Below, piece by piece: positions 29,876 to 38,629 of a stretch of DNA of 64,000 nt. Position 1 is the stretch's first letter. Every line of letters starts with the position of its first letter. Source of the DNA: Streptomyces misionensis. Lineage in GTDB: Bacteria; Actinomycetota; Actinomycetes; Streptomycetales; Streptomycetaceae. Under the pieces are notes generated by a model. That model was not told where the DNA came from, searched no databases, and was given only the letters and a program-made list of their open reading frames with translations. Made by a program: the position numbers and the translations under genes. The stretch is from assembly GCF_900104815.1 (NCBI RefSeq), contig NZ_FNTD01000004.1, positions 6,261,001 to 6,325,000 on the forward strand, given 5' to 3'.

Positions 29876-30035
29876 CCAGGCCGGGGCCAAGGCCGCCACT
29901 GTGCGTGACCGGAAGCGTACGGGCCGCTTGTCAGCGGCGCCCGGTGCGTGAAAGGCTCGGGGGAGTGCCGCGAGGTTTCTGCCAACTCCGTCGTTCCTGT
30001 GGTGAGTTGACCTCGCCCGTGGATGCAGGAGTTCC

Positions 30036-31574
30036 ATGCCCGACCTGCCGACCCCCCAGGGAACCGAGGCCGCGCTGTTCTCGGAGGCCTGGGACGCGGT
30101 GCTCTCGTACGCCGACCTGTGCACCTCCGGGTCGGCCACGGCCCACCGGCTGGCCACCGAGGCGTTCACGCGCGGCATGCGCGAGGTCCGTGCCGCCGCG
30201 CGCACCCATGTGCGCGGCGCGGGCCGCCGTACCCCGCGGCTGCCGACGATCCCGGCCCTGCTCACCGCGGTGCGCGCCACCGCGGCCGGCTGGCAGGCCG
30301 AGGGGCAGGGGCACCGGCTCGACCCCGGCCTGAGCGAGTGGCTGGACTCCGCCGAGGCGGCCCGCCACCTGGGCCCGCCCCGCGAGCGCCCCGCAGCGCT
30401 GCGCGCCCTGCGCGACCTGGCGGAGGCCGACGCGGCGCTGCTGTGGCTGGCGGAGGTGGAGGCGCTGCCGCCGTCCGCGGCCGCCCGCCGGCTCGGTCTG
30501 GAGCCGGCCGCCGTCTCGGGTGAACTCGAACGGGTGCGCACGCTCTTCCGGGACCGCTGCCGCCACGCCCACGGCGAGGGCGGGGCGGACGGCGAGTGCC
30601 GGGTCTGCGCCCGCGCCGGTTCTCCCGGGCACCCGCCCGCCTGCTCCCACTGCGCCGGCCCCGCCGCCCGGCAGCAGGGCGCCGCACTCGCCCCTGTCCT
30701 CGCCGGCGCGGTGATCGGCTGGGGCTCCCTCGCCTACCTGGAACGGCGCCGGCGGGCCAGCGAGGTGCGGCAGGGCACCGGGCGGCCCGCCGAGGCCGCG
30801 GACGGCGGCGAGACCGACAAGCGCGCGGGGCTCGGCCGGCTGCTGCGGGGCGGCGGCCTGTTCGCCACCGCGCTGCTGCTGTCGGCGCTGGCGCTGGCCG
30901 CCTCGCTGATGCCGTACGGCGGTTCCGGCGCGGACTCCTTCGCCGCGCGCGACGACACCGCCGCCACCCGCGAGGACGGCACGGCACCCGACGACACCGG
31001 GGCCCCGGGCGAGAAGGCGTCCCGCGACCACGGCCGAATCCAGGCCACCCCCGGCGGCCGCCCGGCCACCGCCGACCCCTCGCCCGCCCCGGCCGCGACC
31101 CTGACCCGCACGCCCGCCACCCCCGGCACCCGCGACTCCAGCCGTACGACACCCAGCCCCGCCCCCGACACCGCGCCCTCCGGCGTCCCCTCCCCGGCCC
31201 GCCGCCCCGGCGACACCGGGGCGGCCGCCGTGGCCCCCGCCCCCACGACCACCCCGCCGGTCTCCTGCCATGTCGCCTACGACCTGGTCGGCCAGTGGTC
31301 CGGCGGATTCCAGGCCACGGTCACCGTCACCGCCGAGCGGGCCCTCGCCGGATGGCGGGTCGACTGGTCCTTCCCCGACGGCCAGCAGATCACCCGGATG
31401 TGGGCCGCCACCGCCCGGCAGACCGGCGCCCGCGTCACCGCCACCGCCGCCGACTACGACCAGGCCGTCCCCGCCCGCACCGCCGTGTCCTTCGGCTTCA
31501 CCGGCACCTGGGCCGCCGCCAACCGCGCCCCCGGCGGGTTCGCCCTCAACGGCGCGCCCTGCGCCGGCGGCTGA
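30036..31574 (+). CDS. Sigma-like/zinc-knuckle/transmembrane/CBM2 fusion protein
   Basis: A 512-aa chimera. Residues 1-180 look like an ECF sigma factor remnant, with a region-4-like helix-turn-helix at LPPSAAARRLGLEPAAVSGELERVR (about 144-168). Residues 188-206 form a zinc knuckle CRVC-x11-CSHC. A hydrophobic stretch at 217-235 and a clearer membrane segment at 273-293 follow, then a Thr/Pro/Ala-rich linker to 408. Residues 410-510 are a family 2 carbohydrate-binding module: Cys411, WSGGFQATVTV, GWRVDWSFPDGQQI, FGFTGTWA and closing LNGAPC. AGGAG lies 6 nt before the ATG. It may sense polysaccharide outside and signal inside (inference). Which hydrophobic segments span the membrane is unsettled. 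Confidence 0.82.
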   Translation: MPDLPTPQGTEAALFSEAWDAVLSYADLCTSGSATAHRLATEAFTRGMREVRAAARTHVRGAGRRTPRLPTIPALLTAVRATAAGWQAEGQGHRLDPGLSEWLDSAEAARHLGPPRERPAALRALRDLAEADAALLWLAEVEALPPSAAARRLGLEPAAVSGELERVRTLFRDRCRHAHGEGGADGECRVCARAGSPGHPPACSHCAGPAARQQGAALAPVLAGAVIGWGSLAYLERRRRASEVRQGTGRPAEAADGGETDKRAGLGRLLRGGGLFATALLLSALALAASLMPYGGSGADSFAARDDTAATREDGTAPDDTGAPGEKASRDHGRIQATPGGRPATADPSPAPAATLTRTPATPGTRDSSRTTPSPAPDTAPSGVPSPARRPGDTGAAAVAPAPTTTPPVSCHVAYDLVGQWSGGFQATVTVTAERALAGWRVDWSFPDGQQITRMWAATARQTGARVTATAADYDQAVPARTAVSFGFTGTWAAANRAPGGFALNGAPCAGG

Positions 31575-31623
31575 CGCGCGCCCGCACCGGACGAGCGCCG
31601 CACGACGCCGCGCGGAAAACGCG

Positions 31624-31654
31624 TTGACGCGGCCCCCCGCACCCGGGCTACTGT
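31624..31654 (+). promoter_or_regulatory. Promoter ahead of the short ORF and rsgA
   Basis: TTGACG (31624-31629) and TACTGT (31649-31654) with a 19-nt spacer resemble a housekeeping promoter. Transcription would start near 31661 and run through the 23-codon frame into rsgA. Confidence 0.5.
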
Positions 31655-31712
31655 CCTCCCACACGCCGAGGTGGCGTGCGCGACCACGAGCGAGGACGAG
31701 GAGGTGTCGACG

Positions 31713-31784
31713 ATGGCTGTCACCGTGCCGGGCGCTGCCCACACCCAGGAACACCTCATCTCCACCTCCGTGGCCACCGGCTGA
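31713..31784 (+). CDS. Short upstream ORF (23 aa) ahead of rsgA
   Basis: ATG at 31713 preceded by GAGGAGG with an 8-nt spacing, one of the best ribosome sites in the window, and ending TGA at 31784. The peptide has no hydrophobic segment (core AAHTQEHLISTSVATG). It lies between a good promoter and rsgA, 60 nt before the latter's start, with a hairpin in between. It may be a leader peptide or a small protein. I know no family for it. Confidence 0.45.
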   Translation: MAVTVPGAAHTQEHLISTSVATG

Positions 31785-31792
31785 TCCGAGCG

Positions 31793-31809
31793 GGTCGACG
31801 GCGTCGACC
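31793..31809 (+). promoter_or_regulatory. Hairpin between the short ORF and rsgA
   Basis: Perfect GGTCGAC-GGC-GTCGACC stem, 9 nt after the short ORF stop and 35 nt before the rsgA start. It could influence translation or read-through. Confidence 0.35.
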
Positions 31810-31844
31810 GCCGCTGCCCGGGGCCGCCCTTCGAAGGGTTTCCC

Positions 31845-32939
31845 TTGTCTTCCACCTCCGCTGTGCACTCCGCCCTGGCTCCCTACGGCTGGGACGACGA
31901 CTGGGCCGACGCGTTCGCCCCCCACGCGGCCGAAGGGCTGCTGCCCGGCCGGGTCGTACGGGTCGACCGCGGGCAGTGCGACGTCGTCACCGCCGACGGC
32001 GTCGTCCGCGCCGACACCGCCTTCGTCACCCCGCACGACCCCCTGCGGGTCGTGTGCACCGGCGACTGGGTCGCCGTCGAAGCGGGCGGCAACCCCCGGT
32101 ACGTCCGGACGTACCTGCCGCGCCGTACCGCCTTCGTGCGGTCCACCTCCTCCAAGCGGTCCGAGGGGCAGATCCTCGCGGCCAACGTCGACCACGCCGT
32201 GGTCGCGGTGTCCCTCGCCGTCGAACTCGACCTCGGCCGGGTCGAACGGTTCCTCGCCCTCGCCTGGGAGTCCGGCGCCCAGCCCGTGGTCGTCCTCACC
32301 AAGAGTGACCTGGTGGCCGATCCGGTCTCCCTCGCGCACCTGGTGCAGGACGTCGAGCACAGCGCGCCCGGCGTGCCGGTGCTCGGCGTCAGCGCCCACA
32401 CCGGCGACGGTCTCGACGTCCTGCTCGCGCTGACCGGCTCCGGGACGACCGTGCTGCTCGGCCAGTCCGGCGCGGGCAAGTCCACCCTGGCCAACGCGCT
32501 CGTCGGCGAGGACGTGATGGACGTCCGGGCCGCGCGGGACGTCGACGGCAAGGGACGGCACACCACGACCACCCGCAACCTGCTCGCGCTGCCCGGCGGG
32601 GGCGTCCTCATCGACACGCCCGGGCTGCGCGGCGTCGGCCTGTACGACGCCGAGAGCGGGGTCGGGCAGGTGTTCGCCGAGATCGAGGAGCTGGCCGGCC
32701 GGTGCCGCTTCCACGACTGCGCCCACGAGAGCGAGCCGGGCTGCGCCGTGCTCGCCGCCGTGGACAGCGGTGAACTCGCCGTGCGCAGGCTGGACAGCTA
32801 CCGCAAACTCATCCGTGAGAACCAGTGGATCGTCGCCAAGACCGACGCCCGCGTCCGTGCCGAGCTGAGGCGGGAATGGAAGCGCAGGGGCGCGGAGGGC
32901 AAGGCCGCGATGGAGGCGAAACGGGGCCGCTGGAGCTGA
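31845..32939 (+). CDS. rsgA: Ribosome small-subunit-dependent GTPase A, RsgA
   Basis: Circularly permuted GTPase that helps 30S subunit maturation. The 364-aa protein has an N-terminal OB-fold region, then the permuted motifs in order: VVVLTKSDLV (G4), GQSGAGKSTLANAL (P-loop), and DTPGLRGVGL (G3). A C-terminal zinc knuckle follows, CRFHDCAHESEPGC. The start is a TTG at 31845, 6 nt after GAAGGG. It is probably transcribed from 31661 together with the short upstream frame. The translational start codon and the leader suggest tight control of its level. Confidence 0.93.
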   Translation: MSSTSAVHSALAPYGWDDDWADAFAPHAAEGLLPGRVVRVDRGQCDVVTADGVVRADTAFVTPHDPLRVVCTGDWVAVEAGGNPRYVRTYLPRRTAFVRSTSSKRSEGQILAANVDHAVVAVSLAVELDLGRVERFLALAWESGAQPVVVLTKSDLVADPVSLAHLVQDVEHSAPGVPVLGVSAHTGDGLDVLLALTGSGTTVLLGQSGAGKSTLANALVGEDVMDVRAARDVDGKGRHTTTTRNLLALPGGGVLIDTPGLRGVGLYDAESGVGQVFAEIEELAGRCRFHDCAHESEPGCAVLAAVDSGELAVRRLDSYRKLIRENQWIVAKTDARVRAELRREWKRRGAEGKAAMEAKRGRWS

Positions 32940-33004
32940 CCCGTATCACCCACCCCGGCAGGTCGAACCGTGTCCCCTTCATTGGTGAATGTTAGAAATG
33001 CATC

Positions 33005-35812
33005 ATGAAGAGGCGTTTCGGCCTGTTTCAGGGGTGGGACGCTTCCGTCCCGGCCGGAGCGTCCCTGGCCGGTGCCGACCCCGGCCGGTCCCGGTGGCTG
33101 CCGCCCGGCGTCCGCACGGTCGCCGGACAGATGTTCCTCCTCCAGCTGGTCATCCTGCTGCTGTTCGGCGCCGTGGCCGGCACCACCCTGGTGCTCCAGG
33201 CCCGGCAGGCCGGACTGAACGAGGCACGGCACCGCACGCTCGCCACCGCCGTCAGCTTCGCCAACTCCCCGGGCACCCTCGACGCGATGCGCTCCCCGGA
33301 CCCCACGGCGGTGCTGCAACCCCGCGCCGAGGCGATCCGCAAGGCCGCCGGCGTCGACTACGTGGTCGCGTTCAACCCGGCCGGCATCCGCTGGACGCAC
33401 CCCGTCCCGCAGCTGATCGGCAAACACGTCATCGGTTCCTACGAGCGGCCGCTGCGCGGACACACGCGGACCATCACCGCCGACACCCCCGTGGGCGTGG
33501 CCGTGGACTCCACCGCCCCCGTCGTCGACGCCCACCACAAGGTCGTCGGACTCGTCTCCGTCGGCATCACCACGCGCAGCATCGAGGCGCAGGTCACCCG
33601 GCAGCTGCCGCTGCTGCTCGCGGCCGGCTGCGGCGCGCTGCTGCTGGCGACGGCCGGGGTGGTACTGGTGAACCGCCGGCTGCGGCGGCAGACCCGCGGC
33701 CTGGAACCGGCCGAGCTGCGGCGGATGTACGACCACCACGACGCCGTGCTGCACGCCGCCCGCGAGGGCGTGCTCATCGTCGCGGCCGACGGCACGCTGC
33801 TGCTCGCCAACGACGAGGCGCTGCGCCTGCTGGGCCTGCCCGCGGACGCCGAGGGCAGACAGCTGGCCGGCCTCGGGCTCGCGCCGTCCCTCGCCGAGCT
33901 GCTGACCGCGGGGCGGCCGGTCACCGACGAGGTGTGCGAGGCCGGCGACCGGCTGCTCGCCGTGAGCGTCCGGCCCACCACGTCGCACGACTGCGCGCCC
34001 TCCAGCGTCGTCACCCTGCTCGACACCACCGAGCTGCGGGCCGTCGCCGGCCGCGCGGCCGTGGCCCAGCGGCGGCTGCGGCTGCTGTACGACGCCATGA
34101 GCAGGGTCGGCACCACCCTCGACGTGCGGCGCACGGCCGAGGAGCTGACCCGGTTCACCGTCCCCCGGTTCGCCGACTACGCCTGCGTGGACCTGCTCGA
34201 CTCGATCCTGCGCGGCGGCGAGCCCGAGGGCACCACGATGCGCCGTACGGCCCTCACCGCCATCGACTCGGACCATCCGCTGTACCCGGTCGGCTCGCTC
34301 ACCGACTTCGCCTCCCAGACCCCGCAGGCGATCGGCATGGGCACCGGCGTGCCGGTCCTGGAGCCGGACCTGAGCCGCGGCACCGGATGGCAGCAGTACG
34401 ACCCCGCCAACGCCTCCCGGATCCTCGCCCACGGCATCCACTCGATGCTCGTGGTGCCGGTGCGGGCGCGTGGCGTCCTGATGGGCGTGGCCAGTTTCTG
34501 GCGTTCGGCGGACGCCGAGCCGTTCGAGCAGGAGGACATGGCGGTCGCCGAGGAGCTGGTCGCCCGGGCCGCGGTCGCCATCGACAACGCCCGCCGTTAC
34601 ACCCGGGAGCACACCACCGCCGTCACCCTCCAGCGCAGCCTGCTGCCGCGCGGCGTCCCCGACCAGTCGGCGCTCGAGGTGGCCTACCGGTACCTGCCGG
34701 CGCAGGCCGGGGTGGGTGGCGACTGGTTCGACGTCATCCAGCTGCCGGGCGCGCGGGTGGCGCTGGTCGTCGGCGACGTCGTCGGGCACGGGCTGCACGC
34801 GGCGGCCACCATGGGCCGGCTGCGCACCGCCGTGCACAACTTCTCCGCCCTCGACCTCAGCCCCGACGAACTCCTCGTCCACCTGGACGAACTGGTCAGC
34901 CGCATCGACAGCGACGAACGGGGGGACGGGAGCGCGGGCGACGGGCGGGACGCGGTCGCGGACGTCACCGGAGCCACCTGCCTGTACACGCTGTACGACC
35001 CGGTCGCCGGGCGTGCCACCATCGCCCGGGCCGGTCATCCCGGGCCCGCCCTGCTGCTGCCCGACGGCACCGCCACCTTCCCCGACGTGCCGGTCTCCCC
35101 GCCGCTGGGCCTCGGCGACGGCATGCCGGTGGAGACGCTGGAACTGGAGCTGCCGGAGGGGTCCCAGCTGGTGCTGTACACCGACGGGCTGCTGGAGGAC
35201 CGCCGCCGGGACCTCGACACCGGCCTCGAACTGCTGCGCGGCACGCTGGCCGCTTCGGCGGGCCGCGCTCCGGAGGCCGTCTGCGCGGCCGTCCTCGAGA
35301 CGGTGCTGCCCGCCCCGACCATCGACGACGTCGCCCTGCTGGTGGCCCGCACCCGGCTGCTGGGCCCCGAGCACGTCGCCGAGTGGGACGTGCCCCGCGA
35401 TCCGGCGGCCGTCGCCCCCGTCCGCGCCGAGTGCGCCGCCACCCTGGACGCCTGGGGCCTCGGGGACGTCGGGTACACCGCCGAGCTGATCCTCAGCGAG
35501 CTGATCACCAACGCGGTCCGCTACGGCGCCTCGCCCATCCGGGTCCGGCTGCTGCACGACCGCGGGCTGATCTGCGAGGTCGCCGACGGCAGCAGCACCG
35601 CGCCGCACCCGCGGCGGGCGGCGGCCACCGACGAGGGCGGGCGCGGCCTGTTCCTCGTCGCCCAGCTCGCCACCCGCTGGGGCACCCGCTACACGGCGCG
35701 CGGCAAGGTGATCTGGGCCGAGCTGGCCCCGCAGGAGGAGCGCCCCACCCCGGCCGCCGGCGCCGACGCGGGCACCACCGACGACATCCTGGACCAGTGG
35801 GAGAGCATCTGA
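33005..35812 (+). CDS. SpoIIE-type PP2C phosphatase with sensor, PAS, GAF and HATPase domains
   Basis: A 935-aa membrane regulator. Order: transmembrane helix (about 38-62), an extracytoplasmic CitA/DcuS-like sensor, a second helix (about 203-222), PAS (VLHAAREGVLIVAADGT), GAF, SpoIIE phosphatase, and an anti-sigma-type HATPase at the C-terminus. Phosphatase metal sites are intact: GVGGDWFDVI, VVGDVVGHGLHAA, YTDGLLEDR and IDDVALLV. HATPase motifs ILSELITNAVRYG and GGRGLFLVAQL are complete. Such proteins dephosphorylate anti-anti-sigma factors while also able to bind or phosphorylate partners. No sigma or STAS gene is adjacent, so the target lies elsewhere. The ATG at 33005 closely follows a TTAGAA-like -10. 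Confidence 0.93.
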   Translation: MKRRFGLFQGWDASVPAGASLAGADPGRSRWLPPGVRTVAGQMFLLQLVILLLFGAVAGTTLVLQARQAGLNEARHRTLATAVSFANSPGTLDAMRSPDPTAVLQPRAEAIRKAAGVDYVVAFNPAGIRWTHPVPQLIGKHVIGSYERPLRGHTRTITADTPVGVAVDSTAPVVDAHHKVVGLVSVGITTRSIEAQVTRQLPLLLAAGCGALLLATAGVVLVNRRLRRQTRGLEPAELRRMYDHHDAVLHAAREGVLIVAADGTLLLANDEALRLLGLPADAEGRQLAGLGLAPSLAELLTAGRPVTDEVCEAGDRLLAVSVRPTTSHDCAPSSVVTLLDTTELRAVAGRAAVAQRRLRLLYDAMSRVGTTLDVRRTAEELTRFTVPRFADYACVDLLDSILRGGEPEGTTMRRTALTAIDSDHPLYPVGSLTDFASQTPQAIGMGTGVPVLEPDLSRGTGWQQYDPANASRILAHGIHSMLVVPVRARGVLMGVASFWRSADAEPFEQEDMAVAEELVARAAVAIDNARRYTREHTTAVTLQRSLLPRGVPDQSALEVAYRYLPAQAGVGGDWFDVIQLPGARVALVVGDVVGHGLHAAATMGRLRTAVHNFSALDLSPDELLVHLDELVSRIDSDERGDGSAGDGRDAVADVTGATCLYTLYDPVAGRATIARAGHPGPALLLPDGTATFPDVPVSPPLGLGDGMPVETLELELPEGSQLVLYTDGLLEDRRRDLDTGLELLRGTLAASAGRAPEAVCAAVLETVLPAPTIDDVALLVARTRLLGPEHVAEWDVPRDPAAVAPVRAECAATLDAWGLGDVGYTAELILSELITNAVRYGASPIRVRLLHDRGLICEVADGSSTAPHPRRAAATDEGGRGLFLVAQLATRWGTRYTARGKVIWAELAPQEERPTPAAGADAGTTDDILDQWESI

Positions 35813-35887
35813 GTCGTGGCCGGGCCCCGTAGCTGGGTGTCCGTTTTCCGCCAGCCGTTCGTCCGGGCGGGGCCCACACTGGAACCT

Positions 35888-37291
35888 GTGATGGACGAGG
35901 ACAGCAGGTACGAGGCGGTGCGCAGCCGGGACGGACGGTTCGACGGGGCGTTCTTCTTCGCCGTCGAGACGACCGGGATCTACTGCCGGCCCAGCTGCCC
36001 CGCGGTGACACCCAAGCGGCGCAACGTGCGGTTCTTCCCGACGGCCGCCGCCGCCCAGCGCTCCGGGTTCCGGGCCTGCCGGCGCTGCCGGCCGGACGCG
36101 GTGCCGGGCTCGGCGGAGTGGAACGTGCGCGCGGACGTCGTCGGCCGGGCCATGCGGCTGATCGCCGACGGCGTGGTGGACCGCGAGGGCGTCGCCGGGC
36201 TCGCGGCCCGCCTCGGCTACAGCGCCCGGCAGGTGCAGCGGCAGCTCACCACCGAGCTGGGCGCCGGACCGGTGGCGCTGGCCCGCGCGCAGCGGGCGCA
36301 CACCGCGCGGGTGCTGCTCCAGACCACGGAACTGCCGGTCACCGAGATCGCGTTCGCGGCGGGGTTCGCGAGCGTGCGCCAGTTCAACGACACCGTCCGC
36401 GAGGTGTACGCGGCGACGCCGACCGAGGTGCGGGCCGCCGCCCCGCGCGGCAGCGGGGCCCGCCGGGCCGCCGCGGGCACCGGCATCCCGCTGCGCCTCG
36501 CCCACCGGGGCCCGTACCAGGCCGCCGCCGTCTTCGACCAGCTCGCCCGGGAGGCGGTGGCGGGCATCGAGGAGGTCACGGGCCGCCCCGGCGCCCTCAC
36601 CTACCGGCGCACCCTGCGGCTGCCCTACGGCACCGGGATCGCCGCCGTCGCCGAACGCACCCGGACACCGCGCCCGGGCACCGGCACGCATCCCGGCGGC
36701 TGGCTGGACGCCCGTCTGCACCTCACCGACCCGCGGGACCTGACCACCGCCGTGCAGCGGCTGCGGCGGCTGTTCGACCTGGACGCCGACCCCTACGCGG
36801 TGGACGGACGGCTCGCCGCCGACCCCCGCCTCGCCCCCCTGGTCGCCGCCCGCCCCGGCCTGCGCGCACCCGGCGCCGTGGACCCCCTGGAACCCGCCGT
36901 GCGCGCCCTGGCCGGCCCCGCGGGTGCCGCGCGGCTGGTCCAGCGCCACGGCAAGACCCTCGACGCCCCGAGCGGCACGCTCACCCACCTCTTCCCGGAA
37001 CCGGATGCGCTCGCCGAGGCGGACGGCCGCGCCGGCAACCCGCTCACCGCGCTCGCCGCCGCCCTCGCCGACGGCGCCCTCCGGCTGGACCCGGGCGCCG
37101 ACCGGGACGACGCCCGGCGGGCGCTGCTCGCCCTGCCGGGGATGGACCCGGACACGGCAGCCGTCCTGTGCGCCCGCGCCCTCGGCGACCCCGACGTGGC
37201 CCCGCCCGGCATCCAGGTGCCCGACACCTGGCGGCCCTGGCGCACCTACGCCGTCCACCACCTTTACGCAGCAGGAGAGTTGACACGATGA
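35888..37291 (+). CDS. Ada-AraC-AlkA fusion protein with degenerate glycosylase domain
   Basis: A 467-aa alkylation-response fusion. The N-terminal Ada domain has its four zinc/methyl-acceptor cysteines in IYCRPSCP and ACRRC. An AraC helix-turn-helix follows (LAARLGYSARQVQRQL; AFAAGFASVRQFNDTV), then an AlkA-type 3-methyladenine glycosylase region. In the latter the helix-hairpin-helix reads LPGMDPDTAAVL and the sequence jumps from GDPDVAPPG to TWRPWRTYAVHHL. It lacks the roughly 25-residue stretch that holds the catalytic Asp in AlkA, so glycosylase activity is doubtful. GTG at 35888 is 7 nt after a CACACT -10; ATG 35891 is equivalent. Its TGA overlaps the ogt ATG. Confidence 0.9.
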   Translation: MMDEDSRYEAVRSRDGRFDGAFFFAVETTGIYCRPSCPAVTPKRRNVRFFPTAAAAQRSGFRACRRCRPDAVPGSAEWNVRADVVGRAMRLIADGVVDREGVAGLAARLGYSARQVQRQLTTELGAGPVALARAQRAHTARVLLQTTELPVTEIAFAAGFASVRQFNDTVREVYAATPTEVRAAAPRGSGARRAAAGTGIPLRLAHRGPYQAAAVFDQLAREAVAGIEEVTGRPGALTYRRTLRLPYGTGIAAVAERTRTPRPGTGTHPGGWLDARLHLTDPRDLTTAVQRLRRLFDLDADPYAVDGRLAADPRLAPLVAARPGLRAPGAVDPLEPAVRALAGPAGAARLVQRHGKTLDAPSGTLTHLFPEPDALAEADGRAGNPLTALAAALADGALRLDPGADRDDARRALLALPGMDPDTAAVLCARALGDPDVAPPGIQVPDTWRPWRTYAVHHLYAAGELTR

Positions 37292-37779
37292 CCACCGCCG
37301 GATGCTTCACCCGTCTCGACTCGCCCCTCGGCCGGCTGCTGCTCACCGCCGACCCGGACGGGGCGCTCACCTCCCTGCGCTGCGCGGGGGAGATTCCGGA
37401 CGGGCTGCGGGAGGACCCGGGGCCGTTCCGCGCCGCGCGGGAACAACTCGACGCCTACTTCGCCGGTGAACTCCGGGAATTCCGGCTGCCCTTGCGGGCG
37501 GAGGGCACCGAGTTCCGGCGGCGGGTGTGGGACGCGATGGACGAGGTGCCGTACGGCACCACCGTCACCTACGGCCGGCTCGCCGCCCGGATCGGCGCGC
37601 CCCGGGCGGCCGTTCGCGCCGTCGGCGGAGCGCTCGGCGCCAACCCCCTGCTGATCGTGCGCCCCTGCCACCGGGTGATCGGCGCCGACGGCTCCCTGAC
37701 CGGCTACGCGGGCGGCCTCGACCGCAAGGTGCGGCTGCTGACCCTGGAGGGGGCCCTGGCGGCGCCGCGGGGGAACTGA
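37288..37779 (+). CDS. ogt: Methylated-DNA-protein cysteine methyltransferase, Ogt
   Basis: Removes methyl groups from O6-methylguanine in a suicide reaction. The 163-aa protein has the acceptor motif IVRPCHRVIGADGSLTGYAGG and the DNA-binding RAVGGALGANPLL. AGGAG lies about 10 nt before the ATG, which overlaps the stop of the Ada-AlkA fusion (ATGA). The pair forms an inducible alkylation-repair operon. In E. coli the Ada activator switches on such genes after methyl transfer to its first domain, and a similar role of the upstream fusion here is likely. Confidence 0.95.
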   Translation: MTTAGCFTRLDSPLGRLLLTADPDGALTSLRCAGEIPDGLREDPGPFRAAREQLDAYFAGELREFRLPLRAEGTEFRRRVWDAMDEVPYGTTVTYGRLAARIGAPRAAVRAVGGALGANPLLIVRPCHRVIGADGSLTGYAGGLDRKVRLLTLEGALAAPRGN

Positions 37780-37780
37780 C

Positions 37781-37831
37781 GGTCCGGCGGCCGGCGCCCG
37801 CCGGAGGCCACTCGCGCGAGCCCGCCGGACC
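37781..37831. terminator. Possible terminator between ogt and the TetR gene
   Basis: GGTCCGGCGG begins just after the ogt stop and pairs with CCGCCGGACC, with smaller nested palindromes (CTCGCGCGAG) between. It is a complex hairpin between convergent genes. Confidence 0.4.
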
Positions 37832-37890
37832 AGACGCACCGCAGGGTGCTGGCCGTCCTCGCCTGTCCGCGGGCCTGACCCCCGGGCGGC

Positions 37891-38496
37891 TCAGTCCGGC
37901 CGGAAGATCCGGTCCAGGTGATAGGCGAGCACCTCGGCGGCGGACTCGGCGGAGCGCTGGCCGACCAGGACGCCGGTGCCCAGTCCGGCGGACATGGCCA
38001 GCAGGCCGGCCGCCGCCGCCCCCGGGTCGGTGCCGGGCCGCAACCGCCCGGCGTCGGCGGCCCGTCGGAGCAGCGCGGCCACGGTCGCCTCGGCCGCGTC
38101 GGGGTCCTTGATGAACGGCTGGGCGGCCAGTGCCTCGTCGGTCACCGACAGCACGGCGTACGAGGTGTAGAGGTGGTGGAACGTACGGCTCTCCGCGTCG
38201 ACCGGCAGCGCGGCCGTCAGCAGCGCCTCGATCACCGCGCGCGGCCCCGGCTCCGGCCCGGCCGCGGCGACCCGGGCGGCCACCCGCTGCCCGAACCGCT
38301 CCGCCAGGTGGCGCAGTCCGAAGAGCAGCAGCTTCTCCTTGGACTCGAAGTAGTACTGCACCAGCCGCAGTGAGACGCCCGCCTCCGCGGCCACGTCGCG
38401 CATCCCCACGGCGTGCAGCCCGAGCCGGGCCGCCGCCCGCACCAGGGCCTCCGCGATCTCGGTCCGCCGCTCGGCGTGGTCCACGCGCCTGGGCAT
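37891..38496 (-). CDS. TetR family transcriptional regulator
   Basis: A 201-aa repressor-type protein. The helix-turn-helix is at VGMRDVAAEAGVSLRLVQYYFESKEKLLLFGL (about 29-60), and the rest is a helical ligand-binding domain without a recognisable ligand. GGGAGAGGG precedes the ATG at 38496. It diverges from an alpha/beta hydrolase gene, with a perfect 16-bp palindrome and a second imperfect copy between them. It most likely represses that hydrolase and itself. Confidence 0.92.
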   Translation of the reverse strand: MPRRVDHAERRTEIAEALVRAAARLGLHAVGMRDVAAEAGVSLRLVQYYFESKEKLLLFGLRHLAERFGQRVAARVAAAGPEPGPRAVIEALLTAALPVDAESRTFHHLYTSYAVLSVTDEALAAQPFIKDPDAAEATVAALLRRAADAGRLRPGTDPGAAAAGLLAMSAGLGTGVLVGQRSAESAAEVLAYHLDRIFRPD

Positions 38497-38562
38497 CCGC
38501 CGCCCTCTCCCTGTCCCGCGGACCGGTGCCGTCCGGCCCGCCGTTCGCTGATCCGGGCTTCA

Positions 38563-38602
38563 TGGTACAGCTGTACCAGCAACGTGGTACGTTCGTATCA
38601 CG
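38563..38602. promoter_or_regulatory. TetR operator pair between divergent genes
   Basis: TGGTACAGCTGTACCA (38563-38578) is a perfect 16-bp palindrome. GTGGTAC-GTTC-GTATCAC (38584-38601) is a second copy with one mismatch, which overlaps a TACGTT -10-like element for the hydrolase gene. Both share the GGTAC core. Binding by the adjacent TetR protein would block this promoter. Confidence 0.7.
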
Positions 38603-38629
38603 AAAAACCGACTGCCCCCGGAGGTGGCC

